Positions 58,001-64,000 of a stretch of DNA of 64,000 nt are shown here, one piece after another. The notes below the pieces were generated by a model. The model searched no databases. It was not told the DNA's origin and saw only the letters and a program-made list of their open reading frames with translations. A program made the position numbers and the translations under genes. The DNA is taken from the NCBI GenBank assembly GCA_012845835.1, contig JABAKD010000026.1, positions 11,098,334 to 11,162,333 on the forward strand. The letters run 5' to 3'. Position 1 is the stretch's first letter; the number at the start of each line of letters is the position of its first letter. The stretch is from Undaria pinnatifida (lineage: Eukaryota > Sar > Phaeophyceae > Laminariales > Alariaceae).

Positions 58001-61000
58001 CAGCAGCTGCGTACTCGCTTGTTGGGTTTGTTTTCTACATTGATTCCCGTGTATTTCAATGTGCCGGTCCTCGATGCTATCAACCGGCACTGGACTGGCG
58101 CTGTTTACTGCGTGCAGTCGAGGGGGGGGGGGGTCCCAATAGTGCCGGTATGTCGCCAACCCAATGTACCGGCACTATTCGGGGTACCCGCACTACAGGG
58201 AAGCGGGTTGCTAGAAGGAGTTACCATGGGTGAAATCGTGCCAAGCGATTCTACCGGCACTATAAGAGAGTGGTGGCACTGTTGGGGGACACTGTATCCC
58301 CTTTTGGGGCTTGCGAGGGGGGAAGTATCGAAAACATTTAGCGATTACTTCCATCGGCTACGCAACGAATACGGCCAGGGCTGCTGGGGTAAGGCTTACA
58401 TCCCAGCTGCAGTGCGTACCTGTACAAGGAGCTGGGCGACACGCACGCGTACGTGCAGCGCGATGACAGTTATATGATACGGGCTTGCGTTTTGTGTAGA
58501 CGCTTTGATAAAGTCGCACTCGTCGTCGGCTTTGATCTCTGTACATGTCTACATGTCTACATGGACCCCCGAAATGGTTCGTGGGTTTCTCTCCGGCAGG
58601 ACGAGCCGCGCTGTCCTGAGAAGAGGGAGTCCCATTGGGGAGGGTAGGAGGATAGATTGCTGGGTGGTTAGGTGATTAGGTAAGTAGGTGGGGTGGGTGG
58701 ATGGGTAGGTGGGTGGGGTGGGTGGGTGGGTGGGTGGGTGGTTGAGTTGGTGGGTGATGGGTGGGTGGGTGGGTGGGGTGGGTGGGTGGGTGGGTGGGTG
58801 GTTGAGTGGGTGGGTGGATGGGTGGGTGGGTGGGGTGGGTGGGTGGGTGGGTGGGTGGGTGGGTGGGTGGTTGAGTGGGTGGTTGAGTGGGTGAGAGGGC
58901 GGATGGGTGTGTGTTGTGCACCAGCTATAGCTCGATAGGGAGACGCCTGCTGTTTTTGGCGCGTGGCCGGCATCCACACCACCAAACACGCACATTTCTG
59001 CGCAGTAAGCGCTTTTTATACAACCGAACTGGTGCAATCCCGTAGCCCCACGCCCGTGTCCCGCGATTCGAAACGCAGAAGGAAATGTGTTGGCTGGCCT
59101 CAACCTGGGGTTGCGGGGCGAGAAGGGAAAGACGAAGCGGCGGTGGACGCTGAGGATCTTACCGCGGCGATGGAAAAGGTAACTCGGCGTTTTGATTGCG
59201 GGGGAAGCGGGGGTTGGGTGGCGGTGGAGTGGGCGGTCTGTATCGTGGGGTTATGGTTACTGTTGTTGTTTTTTCCAGGGCTGGCATTGCATTCACTCCA
59301 TAGGTTGTCGACCGGGGGGTATTTGCGTGATGATTTCTAATCGAGATCGGGAATTTAGTTCAGTGCTTCAGTCGAACTACTTGAAGCTGGAAAAGTTAAG
59401 TTTGCGGGGCTAAACGGGTTAGGGGGTGAGCGTCGGCTTCGCTGAGTAAAGCTGGTCCGGTCGCGATTGGGCATTGGACCAGCTTTATACCAGGGACCGA
59501 CCTTATCCGGTGAGATCTGCTACTCCGCTAGGATACTATGGCTCTCCCTAGAATTTCGCGCTGATGGGTGTTTGTAACTGTTGTCAACACAACGCAACCC
59601 AACCCGACCCAATCCAACCCAACCAAACCCAACCCAGCCCAACCAACCCAACCCAGCCCAACCCAACCCAACCCAACCCAACCCAACCCAACCCAACCCA
59701 ACCCAACCCAACCCAACCCAACCCAACCCAACCCAACCCAACCCAACCCAACCCAGCCCAACCAACCCAACCCAGCCCAACCCAACCCAACCCAACCCAA
59801 CCCAACCCAACCCAACCCAACCCAACCCAACCCAACCCAACCCAACCCAACCCAACCCAACCCAACCCAACCCAACCCAACCCAACCCAACCCAACCCAA
59901 CCCAACCCAACCCAACCCAACCCAACCCAACCAACCAAACCAAACCAAACCAAACCAAACCAAACCAAACCAAACCTAACCTAACCCGGCCCAACACAAC
60001 CCAACCCAACCCTGCTGGTACAAACTGCTGCTGTGCTACTGCTATGCCGGTGCTGTTGTCTCAGTAGTCACAGAAAATCAAGTTTTTTTTATTAACTGTC
60101 TTATGAAGTAATTGGCGGTCGAGCTGAACATGCGACCGCGTGGAAAGTCGGCCGCGTGAGGGTGGACAACAGCCCCTACTGCTTGGCGCCACTCGTAAAT
60201 TCAAAGCTTCGATCGCAATAAATAGAAGTACCAAAGTTGCAACCCGACGGTCGTTCGTCTTTGAGGAATTTCCGTTCAAACTTCATCGCCTTTTTTTGTT
60301 TCCTTTTCCATTTTTTCAACTGCGGCGATTGGTGAAATCGTTTGGTATGCCATTCCGGCGTTGATTGCGGCAAACGAGCCTTGAACATCCCTCCGAATAC
60401 CCGCCCGCGCTAGTTCGCGGCACGTTCTTCCGATGGAGCACAGTTTTGGCCCTTTTTATAGCCGTAAGTAGCAGAGGGGTGCGATCGTTTTTTTTCACAT
60501 ATTTTAGTTCTTGTCGTTTTTACGCACCGCTGTGCGATAACCCCGATTCGTGCGACAACTTCCGACTCCTGTGCGTAGATCGATTAAAATCATTTGGTCC
60601 TGGTATTTTACCCCCCCCCCCCCCCCTGGTGCTCCGTCTCGAAAAGGATTCGTGGTCAATAGTCGAATGAATAAAGCAAGCAAACACATGAGTATCCCCC
60701 CCTCTCCCCCCCCCCTTGTGCGATAGCTCCGATATATGCGACGACTCGCATCCTTACGGTACCTGGCGACAAACTGGCTAGATTTAGGTAAGATTTTGGT
60801 TGATGCGTACCGCGATCGGGGGGGTGTACTGTTTTTATGCATAGCCGTAGCCTTAGGGCCATAGCCCCTTGCAGCCCGTACGATGCCGGGACGGAGCACG
60901 CCGGGTTTTCACCGACTAGGCAGACATCGCGAACAACAAGCGCGACGCAAGGCGTGAGCTGTTCGCGGAGTCGGGTGAAGGGTGAGCTGCATGCTCTACC

Positions 61001-63777
61001 GAGAACCACTTTGTGAGGCTGACTTCCGCACCTTGTGCGGCGTACTTTCTTGCGTGTTGGATGACAGCTATGACTGAGTTTACTTGTTTTCTGGTGTGGC
61101 CTCTTCCAGAGACAGCTACACGAAAGGGGAGGGGTGGGGGGTGCACTCGATGTTTATGCATGGCCGTAGTCTTATTACCATATGGTATAGTAGCTAGTGG
61201 TAGCTATTAGACCCTCGCATCCCTACAATGCCGGGACGGAGCACGTCGGGGTTTTCTCCGACCAGGCAGACATTGCTTGCACCAAGCGCGAGGCGGGGCG
61301 GGGGGGGGGGGGGGAGGCGTTCAGGACAAACGTTTTCTGTTCGACCGAGCTACTCACCCGAGGAAATATCCGAATATCGTTGTCTTCGTTTTTGCGATTA
61401 TCATCCGGTGTATACCTAGATCAAATCACATTTTTTGATCGGGCTGTACTTTCGTATGTTGTCGCAGTCCGGAGTCGTCCTCACGCTAGGGGTGCAGCAG
61501 ATTCTAAGAATTTTCTGAGCTCCTAGCATGAGAAGCTCATCAATATCTCACCAACATCACCCGAAACAATACGTCGAAGGCATCCGTTCGCGCAACCCGA
61601 CGAGCACTTCTATTCGCTACAGCAGTAGTCCTACATCGAATGAAAGCGTAAAGTTTTCATACTAGCCGATAGTTCCAAGCTTGAAGAGCTCAACCGATCA
61701 AAAACGTTAACGTTTGGCCCAACTGTGCAACCCCTACGGCACTATAGAGGGGTGACTCTCCGTTCTTGGGTTCGGTGTGGATATCCTCAATTGAAGAGCC
61801 TAACAAAATTTGGGTGCACCGCTGTTGTACTGTGGTACGCGTTGGCTGCGGTGATATTGTTAGTGTTCCCGGTGGATTCGAGGGCTGCGTAGAGGTGCCG
61901 TTAACGCATTTACAACTGGAAACCCTTTTTTTGACATATTTACTTGAAGTTAGTATAGAGAGGGATTTGGGGGCTGTAGAGGAGTTAAGGGCGTACCACC
62001 GCGCTAGTGGTCTGTCTGACTGCCGCGCTTTGGGATTTCCTTGCGGAGTATCCGCAAAAGTTTAGACATGTTGGAAGTACTTTGATAACAGTGCTGCTTT
62101 TTTAGACTTGAACAACATTGCCTACGTAAGGTTTGGGTGGGGGGAAAACAGACATATTTTAATTGCAGTATGATATTTGAAATGTAGAGCGGGCGCCGAA
62201 AATGTTTTTCTCACACTATTTTGTCTTTGGAACCGGACATATTTTGGACTTTCACGCCACAGAGAAAGAGCCCCAGCTAGAAAGAAAAAACTTACAACGT
62301 GTTTCCATCTCTTCGTCGCTTGAAATCCCCTTCTCGAAACGCTGTGGCCGTGTGCGGATCGCGGTTTGTGATCAGGTTGGGGCATCGTCTCTACGGGGAC
62401 ACCATGTTACCGTTCCCAATACTCCATGGTCTGACATTGGCGGCATGGAAGAGGTGGGTGTGGGGGGTGGGAGGTGGAGGTTGGGGGTTGAGGGTTGCGG
62501 GTTAGGGAGGGGGGAGGCGGGGGGGCGCACATACTTGATGCATGTCTTAGTATTTGGACCATTGACCATGAATCCCGTTGGAGACGGAGCACTGTTGCAG
62601 GGCGGGGTTTGGGATGGGTTGGGGGTGGAGGGTCTGGCGGTGGGGGTTGGGGATCGGTGGGGCGGGGGTTGGGGGGTGGGAGGTTGGTTGGTCGGGGATT
62701 AGGGGTAGGCTTTTGGTGTTCGTTTTGGTTCGGGGGTCTGGTTTAGTGTGAGACGAAGCGAAGCAGTCCGTTGCGCGCTATCTAGAGCTTGGAATCGTGG
62801 ACGGCATATCAGTGCTGCGAAAGCGCGGCAGGCGCCTTCAGATGCGCGGCGAATGCAACGTGCAACTACACGTATGCCTGCACGCGCACAACAGAGCCCG
62901 CCCTAATGTTTTAGGGCTGACAACCAGGTTAGTCCTTGCCCTATTGATGTTCGTTCAAGTCGTGGTGTGTGATGCCGCGCTGAGTTGTTGACAACGCGTT
63001 CTTATGTCGGACCAGGCTAAGGCGAAGCTGCGCCAGGCGGTGGAGTGGCCGGTGGCAAACAAAGAGGCCTTCGACCGGATGGGGTTAAAGCCGCCAAGGT
63101 GAGGATTGCAAACACGACCGCATGCTACCTTCTTAGTCTAGTCGGGGATATGCTTCAACTGTTAACGTCTTCTAAGCGAGATGTTTTAGGTTCGGTGAGA
63201 GGGGTACGGGCGGAATGGCTGGGCGAAGCCGGAGTCGGGGTGCAAGCCGAATGCATACAGACCTAGCGCTGCACGTAAAAGCAAGCTCTGTGGCATGCTC
63301 GAGCGACGTTACCGGGCGCGTTGAGCTTGAGCTTGTTCCAATTGTGCACGCTGAATTCCAAGAGGTTAACCTTTTCACTGCTAAAAAAAGCATCCACACT
63401 ATTTCCTACCTGGTAGTTGTTTTACTCCCAGAACGTGGGTGAAAAAATGAATCCCACTAATTCCAAGCTGTTTGTCCCCTAAAAAGTAGGCGGAGTTCCG
63501 CATGAAGCCTTGCGTAGGAGAGAGGGGGTGATCTGGGGGATACGCCAACGTGTATGGACAGATTATTTTTGTGCATCTTCCGTTCCCATTGTGGCATTCC
63601 TCCATCACCTGTATTAATATGCTTTGTTTCTGCCTCTATTCTTTTCTCATCGTGACATGTCTCCGTTGCTCTTTGACTGTAGGGGAATTCTCCTGTTCGG
63701 TCCTCCAGGTTGCAGCAAGACTACCCTCGTCAGGGCCGCCGCCACAGCTGCCGGGGCTACTTTCGTCTGCCTGTCAG
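41869..63777 (+). CDS. AFG2-type (SPATA5/SPATA5L1-like) tandem AAA+ ATPase, 3' end beyond window
   Basis: Twelve exons with compatible phases (41869-43096, 43704-44345, 44492-44845, 45517-45656, 48852-49051, 49819-49947, 52282-52402, 53880-53986, 59079-59178, 62376-62453, 63016-63098, 63683-63777) encode 1,092 codons so far. N-domain: [33 protein letters not shown] and [21 protein letters not shown]1: Walker [19 protein letters not shown], Walker [29 protein letters not shown] (sensor 1 through SRH with Arg finger) and [18 protein letters not shown]2: [44 protein letters not shown] then [15 protein letters not shown] and the EWP linker are typical of AFG2A/AFG2B, cytosolic ATPases that remodel pre-60S ribosomal particles, rather than p97/CDC48 or NVL. 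CSKT favours AFG2A, TTLVRA favours AFG2B; the choice is open. The N-terminal half is inflated by Gly/Gln/Pro-rich sequence. Confidence 0.88.
43704..44345 (+). CDS. AAA gene exon 2: N-domain second half
   Basis: Strong acceptor ttttcccttccctccag, phase 1. Contains [20 protein letters not shown], Gly/Ser-rich spacers and [20 protein letters not shown], which fits the end of the AFG2 N-domain. Donor AAAG|GTAAGG, phase 1. Minus-strand frames opposite it are GC-driven shadows. Confidence 0.65.
44492..44845 (+). CDS. AAA gene exon 3: linker to AAA1
   Basis: Acceptor cttctctctcag, donor GAGG|GTAAGA. Includes [20 protein letters not shown], an Ala-rich stretch, and [19 protein letters not shown], matching the region just before Walker A (a LxELLxLPL-type helix). 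The preceding intron is only 146 bp, the shortest here. Confidence 0.7.
45517..45656 (+). CDS. AAA gene exon 4: AAA1 Walker A
   Basis: Acceptor ccccatgcacag. [20 protein letters not shown] then [16 protein letters not shown]; Walker A intact. Ends at Gln (TTTTCAG|GTGCTT), phase 0. Confidence 0.88.
45955..45992 (+). repeat. GC-rich short inverted repeat
   Basis: gcgggcgg-catccgcccgc: an 8-bp stem flanked by cgctc and tacgg. It resembles the sequence at the left edge of the 3.3-kb insertion (30503-30540, agcgggcggctgggcgccgc), so a short palindromic repeat may be dispersed in this genome. Confidence 0.5.
48050..48245 (-). repeat. dispersed repeat R5, copy 1 (inverted)
   Basis: The inverse of gccgggacggagcacgt and of cagacgttgcttgcaccaag-type words; matches 60855-60975 and 61166-61300. 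It overlaps the start of the minisatellite. Confidence 0.6.
48170..48885 (+). repeat. 80-100 bp minisatellite containing the exon 5 acceptor
   Basis: Unit consensus: gctgtgctgtgtctttcggaa, then tgataggtccaactcaccac, gctcaacgcgagcaacaaat, gagtaccccc. The gagtac landmarks are near 48171, 48328, 48425, 48506, 48598, 48707 and 48798. The final unit at 48820-48873 is the real exon 5 acceptor (GATAG|GTCC) plus the first 22 coding nt. Other units keep the gatag acceptor (48386, 48669). Confidence 0.75.
48852..49051 (+). CDS. AAA gene exon 5: AAA1 Walker B
   Basis: Starts [20 protein letters not shown], aligned with the LINGPEI block of AAA domains, then [12 protein letters not shown] and Walker [15 protein letters not shown]. 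Acceptor tatgatag is weak (no pyrimidine tract), as expected if it is embedded in a repeat unit. Donor CCAG|GTGAGC, phase 2. Confidence 0.85.
49052..49818 (+). other. AAA gene intron 5
   Basis: 767 bp, no element recognised. Acceptor cattttttccccagcag. Confidence 0.75.
49819..49947 (+). CDS. AAA gene exon 6: AAA1 sensor 1
   Basis: [19 protein letters not shown] and HVLVFGATN; sensor 1 Asn present. Donor ACAG|GTCACG, phase 2. Confidence 0.87.
49978..50400 (+). repeat. degenerate ~100-bp tandem repeat in intron 6
   Basis: gagccgtcaagg and ggttgacagc words recur at about 50020, 50060, 50200, 50265, 50323 and 50345, with gtattt-ggttgac ends. Old and irregular. Confidence 0.5.
50388..50650 (+). 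mobile_element. tRNA-derived SINE, copy 2 (diverged, intronic)
   Basis: Same order as 8799-9110: A-box-like tggtcattacgtaag, B box aagttcgaatct (50442-50453), gaaagcgcgagagcctgagt, tgcgctataaaaatt, cctctgaccacggcttgtcc. No poly-A tail or target duplication is visible, and it has more differences, so it is an older copy. In sense orientation within intron 6. Confidence 0.8.
51190..51720 (+). repeat. TTG/TGC trinucleotide tract in intron 6
   Basis: About 530 nt of ttg, ctg and gtt triplets with interruptions. Long Val/Leu or Asn/Thr frames over it are artefacts. Confidence 0.85.
52282..52402 (+). CDS. AAA gene exon 7: AAA1 second region of homology
   Basis: [20 protein letters not shown], then [26 protein letters not shown] with both Arg-finger arginines present. 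Acceptor ctctctcgggcag, donor CAAG|GTAACC, phase 0. Confidence 0.9.
52403..53879 (+). other. AAA gene intron 7 with CCCT-repeat pyrimidine tract
   Basis: The words cccagcgtgggatg and ttcactgttccggccaaaac are duplicated (52520 and 52722). Two cccccc-rich, taccg/agctgtg-containing segments recur at 53115-53310. The last 95 nt before the acceptor (53783-53879) are a ccct/tccc microsatellite that doubles as the polypyrimidine tract. Confidence 0.7.
53880..53986 (+). CDS. AAA gene exon 8: AAA1 lid helix
   Basis: [20 protein letters not shown] then [15 protein letters not shown]. The [14 protein letters not shown] block closes AAA1. Donor TCAG|GTAAGC, phase 2, followed at once by a ggtat microsatellite (53996-54020). 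Confidence 0.9.
56905..57085 (+). repeat. TATGG pentanucleotide array
   Basis: About 35 ggtat units with interruptions (ggtgt, ggttt, ggcat). The alternating Met-Val-Trp-Tyr-Gly frames are repeat translation. Confidence 0.95.
57310..57945 (+). repeat. duplicated CCCGA-rich element
   Basis: Two copies in tandem (57310-57570 and 57590-57945). Each starts with agcacgcgcctgagc and attttcaggccttt, contains cccga pentamers, and ends in ccgcgagatacccttgg. The second copy has an internal 78-bp duplication (tcgacccaatccgcccct at 57742 and 57819). Confidence 0.8.
58138..58179 (+). other. perfect 13-bp hairpin in intron 8
   Basis: aatagtgccggta and taccggcactatt with a 16-nt loop. The half-site taccggcactat recurs at 58251, so the word is dispersed locally. 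Confidence 0.7.
58676..58905 (+). repeat. GGTGGGTG tract
   Basis: gtgggtgg units in about 230 nt; potential G-quadruplex former on the transcribed-sense strand. Long Trp-Val-Gly frames are artefacts. Confidence 0.9.
59079..59178 (+). CDS. AAA gene exon 9: AAA1-AAA2 connector
   Basis: [19 protein letters not shown], then [12 protein letters not shown], the E/DDF-xx-A block that ends AAA1 lids. Acceptor cgaaacgcag (weak pyrimidine tract), donor AAAG|GTAACT, phase 0. Joins exon 8 and exon 10 in frame. Confidence 0.75.
59590..60012 (+). repeat. CCCAA pentanucleotide array, ~420 bp
   Basis: About 70 near-perfect cccaa units with a few cccag and caacc variants, ending in aaacc units. All six frames are open, which explains several long Asn-Pro-Thr-Gln or Gly-Trp-Val-Leu frames. 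Confidence 0.97.
60855..60975 (+). repeat. dispersed repeat R5, copy 2
   Basis: gatgccgggacggagcacgc, then gactaggcagacatcgcgaa. Similar to 61166-61300 and, inverted, to 48050-48152. The three copies share this core. Confidence 0.65.
61166..61300 (+). repeat. dispersed repeat R5, copy 3
   Basis: aatgccgggacggagcacgt, then accaggcagacattgcttgc and accaagcgcgaggcg. About 300 bp after copy 2; both are preceded by atgcatagccgtag / atgcatggccgtag. Confidence 0.65.
62376..62453 (+). CDS. AAA gene exon 10: AAA2 start
   Basis: [20 protein letters not shown] then IGGMEE, the WxDIGG motif that opens the second AAA domain. Donor AGAG|GTGGGT, phase 0. Confidence 0.87.
62454..63015 (+). other. AAA gene intron 10, G-rich
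   Basis: The first 250 nt are gggtgggaggtgg-type G-rich sequence. Nothing else recognised. Confidence 0.7.
63016..63098 (+). CDS. AAA gene exon 11: AAA2 linker helix
   Basis: [20 protein letters not shown] then RMGLKPP. Typical of the K-L-x-x-x-V-E-W-P segment ahead of AAA2 Walker A in AFG2 proteins. Donor CAAG|GTGAGG, phase 2. Confidence 0.9.
63683..63777 (+). CDS. AAA gene exon 12: AAA2 Walker A
   Basis: [20 protein letters not shown] then [11 protein letters not shown]. Walker A with the CS in GPPGCSKT. Donor TCAG|GTCAGT, phase 1. The Walker B, sensor and SRH exons of AAA2 must lie beyond 64000. Confidence 0.9.
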
Positions 63778-63837
63778 GTCAGTGGAGATCAAGGCTGCGG
63801 TAGGGAACGATTAGCTCAGCAGTGAGGGCCACACTGA

Positions 63838-63905
63838 GGTTTTGGTTGGGTTGAATTGAGTTGAGTTGGGTTGACTTAGTTCTGATTATGTTGGGTTGGG
63901 CTACT
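63838..63905 (+). repeat. degenerate GGGTT-type pentanucleotide stretch
   Basis: ttgggttg, aattgagttg, agttgggttg units just after the exon 12 donor; the same unit type as the CCCAA array on the other strand. Confidence 0.6.
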
Positions 63906-64000
63906 GGTGGGTGCGTTGTTGTTTTGGGTTGAGTTTACTAGCAACACGATAGCACTGCCAATTATTGAGCTTTCTTTGCTTTCTGGTCCATTTTATAGTG

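Larger units (their letters stand above)
53987..59078 (+). other. AAA gene intron 8 (5.1 kb), microsatellite-rich
   Basis: Contains ggtat repeats (53996-54020, 56905-57085), gcagca triplets (54635-54655, 55465-55570), the cccga-bearing duplicated element (57310-57945), a 13-bp hairpin (58138-58179) and a ggtgggtg tract (58676-58905). No additional exon is required by phase. Confidence 0.7.
59179..62375 (+). other. AAA gene intron 9 (3.2 kb)
   Basis: Holds the CCCAA array (59590-60012), R5 repeat copies 2 and 3, C-runs at 60611 and 60700 and a G-run at 61300. Acceptor gtttgtgatcag. Confidence 0.7.

Noticed and set aside
59590-60012. CCCAA/TTGGG array as a telomere or telomere relic
   Set aside because: The unit is five bases and the array lies inside an intron of an in-frame gene with exons on both sides; it is best read as a microsatellite.

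Overview
The window is nuclear DNA of a repeat-rich, intron-rich eukaryote. The only large host gene is cut into twelve short exons by GT-AG introns of 146 bp to 5.1 kb. Most of the remaining sequence is decayed transposons, SINEs, MITE-like elements, minisatellites and homopolymer or pentanucleotide tracts. A large-genome heterokont alga (brown-alga type) would fit, but that is inference from architecture only; no marker gene fixes the taxon.

Layout. 1-14.0 kb: a nest of interrelated repeats. One family (called R1 here) carries long G-runs and is present in both orientations at 0-0.7, 3.4-4.2, 10.9-12.0 and 12.7-14.0 kb. Between the copies lie a Pif1-type helicase remnant of Helitron kind (1.6-2.2 kb), MITE-like foldback elements, a 0.4 kb inverted repeat pair (5.1 and 9.6-10.0 kb) enclosing a frameshifted Ty1/copia RT-RNase H (minus strand), a broken opposite-strand ORF, and a complete tRNA-derived SINE with poly-A tail and 9-bp target duplication. 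14.0-24.8 kb: mostly unassignable sequence, a PIF/Harbinger-like TIR element, a roughly 97-bp minisatellite and tandem tRNA-like units.

24.8-38.7 kb: a very large inverted repeat. Two 5-kb arms point at a near-perfect palindrome centre at 30149-30160. Each arm carries a three-exon gene for a TSPPY-type SAM-dependent DNA methyltransferase, so two divergent copies read outward from the centre. The left copy is open; the right copy is split by a 3.3-kb insertion that itself holds exons of an unidentified minus-strand gene. Intron 2 of each methyltransferase copy contains a cluster of twelve GATC sites in about 235 bp. Each arm has also gained its own private insertion with target duplications, which argues that the palindrome is genomic rather than a read artefact.

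38.7-41.9 kb: no recognisable gene. 41.9 kb to the window end: a plus-strand gene for an AFG2/SPATA5-SPATA5L1-type tandem AAA+ ATPase. The twelve visible exons join in one frame (1,092 codons so far). They cover the N-domain, all of AAA domain 1 and the start of AAA domain 2; the gene runs off the window. Its introns hold microsatellites (TATGG, CCCGA, CCCAA, GGGT, TTG), a second SINE copy and minisatellites. One minisatellite is built from the exon 5 splice acceptor and the first 22 nt of that exon. A similar array carrying a splice donor occurs in the 3.3-kb insertion, so repeat arrays seeded on splice junctions are a recurring theme.
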